This document shows, piece by piece, positions 35,603 to 45,114 of a stretch of DNA of 64,000 bases; position 1 is the first letter of the stretch; each line of letters begins with the position of its first letter. Below the pieces are notes generated by a model that did no database searches, was not told the DNA's origin, and saw nothing but the letters and a program-made list of their open reading frames with translations. Made by a program: the position numbers and the translations under genes. This DNA comes from Cyclobacterium lianum. GTDB lineage: Bacteria > Bacteroidota > Bacteroidia > Cytophagales > Cyclobacteriaceae. The stretch covers positions 62,001 to 126,000 of the forward strand of contig NZ_FRCY01000003.1 of NCBI RefSeq assembly GCF_900143075.1, written 5' to 3'.

Positions 35603-36757
35603 TCAGGCATGCACCAGGCTCTGGTGTACTTCACGTACACAGGCGATTGCCTGTTCGATTTCTTTTTTCGTAGTGGATTTACCCAGCGAAAAGCGCAATG
35701 TAGCCATTGCGGTATCGGCATCCAAACCCATTGCGGTGAGCACATGAGAAGGTTTATCTGTGACACTGCTACAGGCAGCCCCCGAACTTACCGCCAGGCT
35801 TTTGTTTACACGAAGCAAGAATTCCCTGCCAGGGAGCCCCCCAAATGATATATTGCTCACGTGCGGCAACCGGTATGCTTTGGAGCCATTCATGCGGGCA
35901 CCAGGTATAGACAACAAACCCTCCTCCAACTGATCCCTTAGCTCCGAAAGTCGGGCAGCATCCTGCTGCATTTCCTGGTGTGCAATTTCGGCAGCTTTAC
36001 CCAGACCGACGATTCCGGGCACGTTAAGTGTACCACTTCTCCTTCCGGTTTCCTGGCCTCCACCGGTGATTTGCGGTTCCAGAGCAATATAGGGAGCTGA
36101 CTTCCTCAGAAAAAGGGCTCCCACACCTTTTGGACCATACATTTTATGTGCAGAAAGGGACATCAGGTCTACCCCGGACTCCCGCACATCTACCGGAATT
36201 TTCCCCACGGCCTGCACCCCATCGGTAAAAAACAAGGCTCCTTTTTCCTCTGCGATCTCGGCCATTTCGCGGAGCGGCAGTAATAGCCCCGTTTCATTAT
36301 TGGCATGCATGGCAGCAAACAATATGGTCGTTTTCCGGAAGGATCTTTCCAGGATTCCCCTGGATACCGAGCCATCAGAATTTACCGGCAAATAACTGAC
36401 CTCAAAGCCTTGTCGGGAAAGTGCTTTCATGGTGTCCAGCACTGCACTGTGCTCGGTTTCCAGCGTAATCAGGTGATTTCCTTTCTCCTGTAACGATAAA
36501 GCCGCACCTCTGATGGCCAGGTTATTGGCTTCTGTAGCTCCGCTGGTAAATATGATTTCTTTGGCTTCTGCCCCTATCAACTCAGCCACCTTTTCTCTCG
36601 CCATTTCCACCGCCTCTTCGGCAATCCACCCATAGGGGTGGTTGCTGCTCGATGCATTTCCAAAATGCTGCGCGAAATACGGCATCATTTCTTCCAGCAC
36701 TGCCGGATGGCAGGGTGTGGTCGCATTGTGATCCAGGTATATGGGATAAGGTATCAT
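35603..36757 (-). CDS. Cysteine desulfurase, NifS/IscS family
   Basis: 384 residues. LDHNATTPCHP start, SGATEANNLAI, HANNETG, PLP lysine in SLSAHKMYGPKG (Lys205), and the sulfur-accepting Cys329 in AVSSGAACSS. It is a class I (NifS/IscS) enzyme that turns cysteine into alanine and a protein-bound persulfide. There is no IscU gene next to it; position before moaC suggests a role in molybdopterin sulfur transfer, as well as or instead of Fe-S assembly. It starts 18 bases after the subtilase gene's stop. Confidence 0.95.
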   Translation of the reverse strand: MIPYPIYLDHNATTPCHPAVLEEMMPYFAQHFGNASSSNHPYGWIAEEAVEMAREKVAELIGAEAKEIIFTSGATEANNLAIRGAALSLQEKGNHLITLETEHSAVLDTMKALSRQGFEVSYLPVNSDGSVSRGILERSFRKTTILFAAMHANNETGLLLPLREMAEIAEEKGALFFTDGVQAVGKIPVDVRESGVDLMSLSAHKMYGPKGVGALFLRKSAPYIALEPQITGGGQETGRRSGTLNVPGIVGLGKAAEIAHQEMQQDAARLSELRDQLEEGLLSIPGARMNGSKAYRLPHVSNISFGGLPGREFLLRVNKSLAVSSGAACSSVTDKPSHVLTAMGLDADTAMATLRFSLGKSTTKKEIEQAIACVREVHQSLVHA

Positions 36758-36775
36758 CGATGCACCCCGTATTTA

Positions 36776-38419
36776 CTACTGCTGCATGGTCTCGGCCATT
36801 TGCACGGCCTGAAAGGCATTGACCAGGCCTCCGGTACCGCTAAGCGCGTCAAAACGAGTGGTCTTGTCGCCTCCGGGTAGGTTCACAGTTTCGATTGCCG
36901 GAACGTACACAGAATGCTTCAGAATTGACCGGACTTCTTTCGCTTTCAGATCAGGATAGTAGGCCATCAAAAGAGCAGCAACTCCTGAAACAGCGGGAGC
37001 TGCCATGCTTGTACCACTATTCGTCTTGTATTCAGATCCGGGTACGGTGGAATAAATGTCCACACCAGGAGCAAACAGATCAACCCTTTCCTTACTGAAA
37101 TTCGAAAAATCTGCAGGCAGGTTTTCTCCCTCTACCGCCGAGGAAGCACCAACTTCCAGCCAGGATTCGGATTCGCCTCGTTTTGCATACCAGCGGTTCG
37201 GGAAATTATTGTCCGGGTTAATTTCCTTACCGCTATTGCCGGCAGCATGGATCAAAAGTACACCTTTTCTCTCCGCATATTTAACAGCCTTGTCAACCTG
37301 TCTCTTACCCGGGGAGTAGGATTTTCCGAAACTCATATTGATGATATGTGCACCGTTGTCCACCGCATACCGGATGGCATTGGCGATGTCTTTATCTCTT
37401 TCGTCTCCATTGGGGACTGCCCGGATAGGCATGATCGCAACATGTTCGGCGATGCCATCTACTCCCAGGTCATTCCCCCTGTTTGCGGCAATGATGCCAG
37501 CTACATGCGTTCCGTGGGCGGGATCCGGACCCGTGGGATCATTATTGCCATAATATTTTTCCTTGTAATCGTCGGGATCATCGCCGACAATATGCCTGGG
37601 ATCAAATTCGGTATTGTAGGCATACTTTGCCTGTACCTCAAAGTGCTCCACGGCGTCATCCAACATATCCAGCACTTCGTTGATACTCGGATCCTGCATG
37701 TTTACCATGGAAAACAACTGAGACATCATGTCTACCGCACTCCCTACTTTCTCATTGGTAGATTCAAAATTTCCCAGATCGTCTTTTTTGAAATTTTTCA
37801 CTTCAAATTCCTCTTTGAGAAGATCAGCCATTCCAGAAAATCCTTCCCTCATGTTTGAATACATGTTGTAATTCATTTCCGCTTCCTTCTTGCTTTCCTC
37901 AAAATTCGCTTTGATCCGCTGCCAGTAGGCATATTCCTCCCGGTTTCTTCTTTTCACATCCTCCTTTACTGTCTCCCCGTATTTGGCTTTAAGTCTGATG
38001 TATTCCCGGGTGAGTTCGTGGGAATCTGCCTCTACATGACTACCATCAGGCCCACCAATAAAATTCCATCCGTTTACATCGTCTACATATCCGTTGTCAT
38101 CATCATCGATGCCATTCCCGGGAATTTCACCTTCATTTACCCATATTTTGCCCTGCAGATCTTCATGGTCCAGGTCAATCCCGGAATCAATCACAGCAAC
38201 GATAACGGTTTGTTTCGGTGTTTTGTTTTTCAAAATTTGCTCGTAGGCTTTTTCTGCACCTGTACCCATAAATCCATCTTCCAGTGGGTCCAGCAAAAAC
38301 CAGTTATCAGGCGTCTTGATACTATCCCTTTCGATGATAAAACCATAGGACGGGCCGCCGATAATGAGCGATAAGCTCAAAAGAAATGCCCAAAAGTAAA
38401 ATTTAAACTGAATTCTCAT
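36776..38419 (-). CDS. Exported S8 subtilisin-like peptidase
   Basis: 547 residues with a signal peptide (QFKFYFWAFLLSLSLIIGG). The catalytic triad is Asp78 (VAVIDSGID), His302 (AHGTHVAGI) and Ser471 (NSGTSMAAP). Between Asp and His lies a ~150-residue charged, helical insertion (about 125-275) rich in Glu and Lys, longer than in typical subtilases. An Asp-rich GIDDDDNGYVDD loop just after the first motif may bind calcium. It ends within the catalytic domain region, with no C-terminal sorting domain seen. The gene starts the minus-strand run continuing to the cysteine desulfurase. Confidence 0.94.
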   Translation of the reverse strand: MRIQFKFYFWAFLLSLSLIIGGPSYGFIIERDSIKTPDNWFLLDPLEDGFMGTGAEKAYEQILKNKTPKQTVIVAVIDSGIDLDHEDLQGKIWVNEGEIPGNGIDDDDNGYVDDVNGWNFIGGPDGSHVEADSHELTREYIRLKAKYGETVKEDVKRRNREEYAYWQRIKANFEESKKEAEMNYNMYSNMREGFSGMADLLKEEFEVKNFKKDDLGNFESTNEKVGSAVDMMSQLFSMVNMQDPSINEVLDMLDDAVEHFEVQAKYAYNTEFDPRHIVGDDPDDYKEKYYGNNDPTGPDPAHGTHVAGIIAANRGNDLGVDGIAEHVAIMPIRAVPNGDERDKDIANAIRYAVDNGAHIINMSFGKSYSPGKRQVDKAVKYAERKGVLLIHAAGNSGKEINPDNNFPNRWYAKRGESESWLEVGASSAVEGENLPADFSNFSKERVDLFAPGVDIYSTVPGSEYKTNSGTSMAAPAVSGVAALLMAYYPDLKAKEVRSILKHSVYVPAIETVNLPGGDKTTRFDALSGTGGLVNAFQAVQMAETMQQ

Positions 38420-38579
38420 AATAGAATAACAACAATAGTTAAATGATAAATGGTATAGCTACCCAGTATAACGCAGGAAAGGTATTAAAGATCCGAATCG
38501 GATCAAATAGGAAAAAATTTTTTGGTTGTATTTTACTCTGTGTGGTAAACTTTTTGGCGGATATTCGTCTTCTGATATT

Positions 38580-39641
38580 TTAAAATCTCCAGCCCGTCCT
38601 CAGCCCTATATTTTCTGCTACATGGCCATGAACTTTCAGATCTGCCCCCAACCTGAATCCATTCTCGAACTGGTAGGATAGAGAATAACGCTGGTAGAAG
38701 CGTCTCCCGTCCTGATAGCCTTCCGGCTTGCTCAGGTAAACTGCCATACGCTGGCTAAAGTCAATTTTTCCAAATGTCAGGTGATGGGAAACAGATGGGG
38801 CAGGAATCCAATAAGTCCGTTCACCGTCCGCCCGTATGGAAAAGTCCCAGGTAGATTCTATTCCAATTCCCAGGTGATTGATCCTGGAAACAGACCGTGT
38901 CAGATCAGCTGAGATCCCAAAAGCCGGAAGCCTGCCGGCACCGACGGGATCGTCTTTATAGGTAGCGTAGCCTTCAAGGATCAGGGAGAAGCTCGATATG
39001 AAGGCAGGCTTTTCGAAAACAGGAAATTGAATATCCATAAGCCAGTGACTCAACCCGACACCTATACCTGGAAAGTTCATCCCCCGGTTGGGTTGCCTTT
39101 GCCCTCCATTGGAGATATGGTTGTAATGGATACCTGCATGTATAGACCAATCACTACCCATTTGGTAATTGAGCCTTGGATTAACCGATAGTAAAAAACT
39201 TAGAGGACTGCTAAAAAAGGTATTTTGTGGATTGGTATCGCTGTCAAATACACGTGTCAGATGGGTGATACCCATGGCGCCCCGCAGGCTGAGTTGCCAG
39301 TCAGCATTTCTCCAAATAATCGGCTCAAAAAATCCGGACAGGTAATACGCTTTTCCCAGAACCTCGGGGTTATTAAAATCTGTAATGCCCATATTGCCTC
39401 CCCAGTAATAAAAGCAATTGCAATTTTCCCAGGCAGCTTTTTCGAAGGGAAGGTATTCCCAACTGAGCTGCACCCCATGGGGTCGACTTAGAGAAATCGG
39501 AACAAGTTCTGCAGAATGGGGGATGATCCAACTACGCTGTCCTTCGATACCAATACGGGCAGGTTCCTGTGGAAAGGCAGTCATGCTACAAAGAAGCCAA
39601 ACAGGCAAAATCAGGATAAGGGCAGGGAAGTTTTTCATCAA
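38580..39641 (-). CDS. PagL-like acyloxyacyl hydrolase (lipid A 3-O-deacylase family)
   Basis: 353 residues, signal peptide at 1-24 (LILILPVWLLCSMTAFPQ). The beta-barrel C-terminal half carries YNHISNGGQRQPNRGMNFPG; the His-x-Ser pair and the following Asn-Gly motif correspond to the catalytic region of PagL. The protein is longer than PagL itself but usual for the Bacteroidota members. It would sit in the outer membrane and trim acyl chains from lipid A. It is separated from the subtilase gene by 160 bases and faces away from the metY operon. Confidence 0.88.
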   Translation of the reverse strand: MMKNFPALILILPVWLLCSMTAFPQEPARIGIEGQRSWIIPHSAELVPISLSRPHGVQLSWEYLPFEKAAWENCNCFYYWGGNMGITDFNNPEVLGKAYYLSGFFEPIIWRNADWQLSLRGAMGITHLTRVFDSDTNPQNTFFSSPLSFLLSVNPRLNYQMGSDWSIHAGIHYNHISNGGQRQPNRGMNFPGIGVGLSHWLMDIQFPVFEKPAFISSFSLILEGYATYKDDPVGAGRLPAFGISADLTRSVSRINHLGIGIESTWDFSIRADGERTYWIPAPSVSHHLTFGKIDFSQRMAVYLSKPEGYQDGRRFYQRYSLSYQFENGFRLGADLKVHGHVAENIGLRTGWRF

Positions 39642-39700
39642 TTTATCTCACTGAATTCCTGTATTTTTGTTTCAAAAAAAGAAAAAATCCTCCCAATCTA

Positions 39701-39731
39701 TTGGAAAATATCGCAAACTCAACTTATTTTG
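39701..39731 (+). promoter_or_regulatory. Candidate promoter for the SAM riboswitch/metY transcript
   Basis: TTG at 39701-39703, a 21-base spacer and TATTTTG at 39725-39731 approximate the Bacteroidota -33/-7 elements. A start near 39738 would leave about 33 bases before the riboswitch. Confidence 0.35.
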
Positions 39732-39770
39732 CCTTATCCTTTTACTTTTTATGGTACGAAGGATTTATAT

Positions 39771-39870
39771 AGAAGAGGTAAGAGACAGGCTCGCAGACCC
39801 TCTGGCAACCTGGAAAATCCAAGGTGCCAATTCCTGCCAGGTGAAAACAGTTTCATTTGGAAATATAAAT
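39771..39870 (+). promoter_or_regulatory. SAM riboswitch (SAM-I/S-box type)
   Basis: The core of the S-box is visible: CTGGCAACCT at 39802-39811 and AAGGTGCCAATTCC at 39821-39834, which form the P3/J3-4 SAM-binding core, preceded by a GAGACAGGCTC-type P2 strand (39782-39792) with GACCCTC opposite. The element lies about 200 bases upstream of metY, a common target of SAM control. The exact ends of P1 and the expression platform are not resolved, so the borders are approximate. Confidence 0.85.
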
Positions 39871-40053
39871 TCAAAAAAATGGTTAAAATTTTCTACCTAC
39901 AATATAAGGATCAGCTCACCAAAATTTTCCAACAACGATATTACTTCTGTTTGATACGTCACTTCTATCGCTGTACACCGGGTTTTTAGCCGGGATCGGA
40001 TGGATTAATCAGCATACATTAACCATATCAATTTGTCGAAAAAATAAACCTAA

Positions 40054-41370
<1,317 letters not shown>

Positions 41371-41378
41371 TTGTAAAA

Positions 41379-42446
41379 ATGAACCTCCAATCGCCGCATT
41401 TAACCATTGAAATGACCCAAGAGATTTTCTACTGCAAGGAAGCCCTTCATTTGGAATCTGGAGAAATCTTGCCGGAATACAAGCTGAGCTTTACCACCCA
41501 GGGACAATTGAATGAGAAAAAAGACAATGTAGTCTGGGTCTTGCATGCGCTTACAGGGGATGCCAACCCCCAGGAATGGTGGGCTGGATTGGTTGGGGAG
41601 GACAAATTCTATGACCCTTCCCGACATTTCATCGTCTGTGCAAATTTCCTCGGATCCTGTTACGGCTCGACACAACCACTCAGTAAAAATCCTTCAACCG
41701 GCCAGCCCTATTACTACGATTTTCCGAACATCACGACAAGGGATATCGCAGCATCGCTGGACAAATTGAGGCTTCACCTGGGATTGGATAAGATTGATGC
41801 GTTGATTGGAGGTTCTTTAGGCGGTCAGGTGGCATTGGAATGGGCCTATACATTAAAAGAGCGGTTAAATAAAGCCATCATCATCGCCTCCAATGCCAAG
41901 GCTTCTCCCTGGATCATCGGCTTCAATGAAACCCAAAGAATGGCCATTGAAGCCGATCAATCCTGGGGTAGCCGTTCGCCGGAAGCAGGAAAAAAAGGCC
42001 TGGAAGCAGCCAGGGCGATTGGCATGCTCAGCTACCGTCACCCACAGACATTTCAGCAACACCAAAGCGAAACAGAGGAAAAAACAGATAATTTTAAGAT
42101 TAGCAGTTACCTTAGGTACCAGGGTATGAAGCTTGCCAACAGGTTCAATGCCCTTTCTTACTGGACCCTGTCAAAAGCTATGGATAGCCATGACCTTGGC
42201 AGGGGCAGAGGAGGCACTGCGGCGGCCCTTGCTAAAATTCATTGCAGTGTGCTGGCCATTGGGGTTGACACTGATCTGTTGTTTACCTGCATCGAATCTC
42301 GCTTTATCAGCCTGCATACGGCAAGAGGCACCTACCGGGAAATCAGCTCGCTCTACGGACATGACGCCTTTTTGATCGAGTACGAGCAGCTCCAGTACAT
42401 TCTGCAATCATTTTATCTGGAAGACAACCGATCCGTCAGGACCTGA
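41379..42446 (+). CDS. metX: Homoserine O-acetyltransferase
   Basis: 355 residues, alpha/beta-hydrolase fold. VLHALTGDANPQEWW provides the oxyanion region, LIGGSLGGQVALEWA holds the nucleophile Ser146, TDLLF the acid (Asp299), and YGHDAFLIE the His328. ANFLGSCYGSTQP is the MetX substrate motif. It acetylates homoserine with acetyl-CoA in the first dedicated step of methionine synthesis; serine or succinyl specificity cannot be excluded from sequence alone. Its stop overlaps the VOC gene start as TGATG. Confidence 0.95.
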   Translation: MNLQSPHLTIEMTQEIFYCKEALHLESGEILPEYKLSFTTQGQLNEKKDNVVWVLHALTGDANPQEWWAGLVGEDKFYDPSRHFIVCANFLGSCYGSTQPLSKNPSTGQPYYYDFPNITTRDIAASLDKLRLHLGLDKIDALIGGSLGGQVALEWAYTLKERLNKAIIIASNAKASPWIIGFNETQRMAIEADQSWGSRSPEAGKKGLEAARAIGMLSYRHPQTFQQHQSETEEKTDNFKISSYLRYQGMKLANRFNALSYWTLSKAMDSHDLGRGRGGTAAALAKIHCSVLAIGVDTDLLFTCIESRFISLHTARGTYREISSLYGHDAFLIEYEQLQYILQSFYLEDNRSVRT

Positions 42447-42844
42447 TGCGCATGATTCCCTACACCGGTATCAAAGAAAATTGCCTGTATATTGATGACC
42501 TGGACCAGGCAGTGGAATTTTACCAGGGAGTGCTTGAAATGCCCGTTATTTCCAAATCAGATGGCAGGCACGTTTTTTTTCGCTGCGGATCAAGTGTATT
42601 GCTGTGTTTTCTGCCGGAGATAACCCGCCAGGAAACCACGCTTCCTCCACATTTTGCCTATGGAAAGCAACACCTGGCATTTGAAGTAATGGCTGAAGAC
42701 TACAATGACACGGTGAGCAGGCTTGAGCAAAAAGGCGTTCCCATCACTCATGTACAAGACTGGGGCAATGGGCATAACAGCATTTATTTTGAAGACCCCT
42801 TTGGCCATGTACTCGAAATCGTACCTAAAGGAATCTGGGAATAA
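42446..42844 (+). CDS. VOC superfamily (glyoxalase/dioxygenase-like) protein
   Basis: 132 residues, one complete VOC module pair. NCLYIDDLDQAVEFYQGVLEMPV, HLAFEVMAEDYNDTVSRLEQKGVPI and HNSIYFEDPFGHVLEIVPKG are the beta-alpha-beta-beta-beta units, with His and Glu residues able to bind a divalent metal. The substrate is unknown. It is translationally coupled to metX by a TGATG overlap, so it is co-expressed under the riboswitch; a role near methionine metabolism is possible but unproven. Confidence 0.88.
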   Translation: MRMIPYTGIKENCLYIDDLDQAVEFYQGVLEMPVISKSDGRHVFFRCGSSVLLCFLPEITRQETTLPPHFAYGKQHLAFEVMAEDYNDTVSRLEQKGVPITHVQDWGNGHNSIYFEDPFGHVLEIVPKGIWE

Positions 42845-43059
42845 AACCGCAAAAAAGCTTTCTATCTGTGATGCCAGGCTGCAGCAAAACCTCCCCCCAA
42901 CAGAAGACTAAAGCTGCAAAGAGGGGGAAAAACAAAGCCGGTAACAGAAAGGATAAAATGATCGGATAAACAGCAGAATTTATTGTGAATAGCGGTGGAT
43001 GTGTTGCAGTTTTTGTTTTTCTTTTCGAATATTGCAGGCAAACAATCATCAGACCTGAA

Positions 43060-43848
43060 ATGATCCTGAAGACCCTAATCACCTTATGCTGTTTATCCAT
43101 TGGAACAATGTATACCCATGCCCAAAATATGGAATTTTTAACAAATAAGGTGATCGCTCACAGGGGTGCCTGGAAAGCCGCTCCACACCCTCAAAATTCG
43201 CTGGCTTCGCTGCAGGAGGCCATAGATCTCGGATGCGAAGGGTCAGAATTTGACGTATGGATGACAGCAGACGGCATTTTAGTAGCGAACCATGACGCTG
43301 ATCATAAAGGGATGCTGATAGAAGAAACGAGCTATGCAGAATTGCTGGAGGCGCCCCTTTCCAATGGCGAAAAAATCCCAACCATTGAGGCCTATCTCCG
43401 GCACGGCATGACTCAACACCAGACCCGTCTCATTTTTGAAATCAAACCTTCCGGGATATCTAAGGACAGGGGTAGGGAAATCGCCGAAAAATCGGTCAAG
43501 TTGGTTAAAGAACTGGGGGCCGAACGCTGGGTAGACTATATCACTTTCGATTATGATATTGGATTAAAAGTGCTGGAGATCGATCCCCAAGCCAATGTAG
43601 CCTACCTGAGCGGTGATAAGTCTCCTGCAGAGTTGAAGGAAGATGGATTTTTTGGTTTTGACTATAACATCAATAAACTCAAAGAAAAACCTGAGTGGAT
43701 CAGTGAAGCACAATCCCTGGGGCTTACCATCAATTCCTGGACGGTAAACAAAGAAGAGGACATGCGCTGGCTTTTGGATCAGGATGTGGACTTCATTACA
43801 ACCGATGAACCGGAAAAACTTTTCGAACTGATGCGAAACATGAAGTAG
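43060..43848 (+). CDS. Exported glycerophosphodiester phosphodiesterase
   Basis: 262 residues from the ATG at 43060, which gives a signal peptide (LKTLITLCCLSIGTMYTHAQ). VIAHRGAWKAAPHPQNSLAS holds the catalytic His-Arg, GCEGSEFDVWMTADGILVANHD supplies the metal-binding Glu/Asp and second His, and the closing NSWTVNKEEDMRWLLDQDVDFITTDEPEKL is standard. It hydrolyses glycerophosphodiesters to glycerol-3-phosphate and an alcohol in the periplasm. It lies 215 bases after the VOC gene and may have its own promoter. Confidence 0.94.
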   Translation: MILKTLITLCCLSIGTMYTHAQNMEFLTNKVIAHRGAWKAAPHPQNSLASLQEAIDLGCEGSEFDVWMTADGILVANHDADHKGMLIEETSYAELLEAPLSNGEKIPTIEAYLRHGMTQHQTRLIFEIKPSGISKDRGREIAEKSVKLVKELGAERWVDYITFDYDIGLKVLEIDPQANVAYLSGDKSPAELKEDGFFGFDYNINKLKEKPEWISEAQSLGLTINSWTVNKEEDMRWLLDQDVDFITTDEPEKLFELMRNMK

Positions 43849-43956
43849 GCAGCCATACGGCTTGCACACGACAATGTGTGGGTAGTGACAGGAACAAAAA
43901 CACTGCAAAACAGCCGTAGTACAGAATTAATGGTCAGGGTTGGAACCTGGTAACGA

Positions 43957-45114
43957 TCAGCGGACCACTGTCCTTGGGATAGCGGCAGGCAGGCGGCTCA
44001 GCATTTCGTTGTTGAGCAACTGAGTGACATTGGTAAAACTGGAAACATTGATCACACTATTGTTTTGCCTTCCGATAAGGACTACTTCATCACCTACCTC
44101 CACCTCTGGGATATGGGTAATGTCCACCATAAATAAATTCATGTTGATCAAGCCTACGATCGGTGCTTTCTTACCCTTGATCAATACCTGTCCGCGATTA
44201 GACAATGCACGGGGATAGCCGTTGGAATACCCAAGGGGTAACACAGCAACTGTCATGGCATGGGTGGCCTGAAAAGCAGTACCGTAGCCAATAAACTCGC
44301 CCTGGTCTACCTTCCTGATATCCATTACATCAGTTTTCCAGGTAAAAATACGCTTCAGGGAGGTATCCGATTTTTTGTTGGTTTCATGCAGATGGGCAAA
44401 ATATACATCCGGACTCGGCCAGAATCCATATTGGGCAACGCCGATACGCACCATGTCATACACGGTATCCTTCATGGCAAGTGCAGCTGCCGAACAAGCA
44501 ATATGCCGCAACTCAGGAAATATGTTTTTTTCTTTGCAGATTTTAAGGGCTGCTTTGTACCGCTTGTGCTGCATATCGATCTTGAACTGATTAGATAAGC
44601 TTTCTGCTCCCCCGAAGTGCGTACAAAGCCCTTCGAAATACACCCATTCTGAATTTTTCTTCAGAAAGGCCAGGGCTTTGGGAAACTCCTGCGCGTGCAT
44701 GCCGGTCCTGTTGGCCCCCGTCTCGATCTCAATGTGTACCCGGGCAGGCTTGCCCACCTTCCTGGCTGCTTCAAGTGCCACCGGCAGTCTGTCATAGTTA
44801 TAGACGAAAAAACCAATGTCATTCTCTATTGCCCAGGGAATATCTTCCTGATAAATTATACCCATGATCACCACATGGCTGTCCTTCCTGCGTACTTTCA
44901 ACACCTGTTCCGCTTCAAAGGAAGATGCCACGCAAAAATGATTGATGCCACATTTCTCTGCCATGGGAACAAATGTCTCTATCCCATGCCCATAGGCATT
45001 GGCTTTAACAACAGAAGAGAGGATAGGCTTTTCACCTATCTTCTTTCTGATAAAATTGATATTACTTTTATAGGCAGACTGCTTTAATTCTATTCTTGAT
45101 GAGTGTTTTACCAT
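43957..45114 (-). CDS. alr: Alanine-racemase family PLP enzyme
   Basis: 385 residues from the ATG at 45114, which overlaps the upstream stop as ATGGTAA. SSVVKANAYGHG has the PLP lysine (Lys37); RIGVAQYGFWPS and FIGYGTAFQATH (catalytic Tyr) are the C-terminal racemase blocks. Where alanine racemases usually have a Met-Asp pair it reads GLINMNLFMVDIT, with Asn for Asp, so substrate range may differ. Many Bacteroidota have their housekeeping Alr fused to MurF, so a separate copy coupled to the papain-like and ATP-grasp genes may serve a special pathway. The conservative call is alanine racemase. Confidence 0.88.
   Translation of the reverse strand: MVKHSSRIELKQSAYKSNINFIRKKIGEKPILSSVVKANAYGHGIETFVPMAEKCGINHFCVASSFEAEQVLKVRRKDSHVVIMGIIYQEDIPWAIENDIGFFVYNYDRLPVALEAARKVGKPARVHIEIETGANRTGMHAQEFPKALAFLKKNSEWVYFEGLCTHFGGAESLSNQFKIDMQHKRYKAALKICKEKNIFPELRHIACSAAALAMKDTVYDMVRIGVAQYGFWPSPDVYFAHLHETNKKSDTSLKRIFTWKTDVMDIRKVDQGEFIGYGTAFQATHAMTVAVLPLGYSNGYPRALSNRGQVLIKGKKAPIVGLINMNLFMVDITHIPEVEVGDEVVLIGRQNNSVINVSSFTNVTQLLNNEMLSRLPAAIPRTVVR

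Noticed and set aside
39516-39989. Plus-strand open frames upstream of metY
   Set aside because: They run through the SAM riboswitch core and the antisense of the PagL-like gene, and show no domain.
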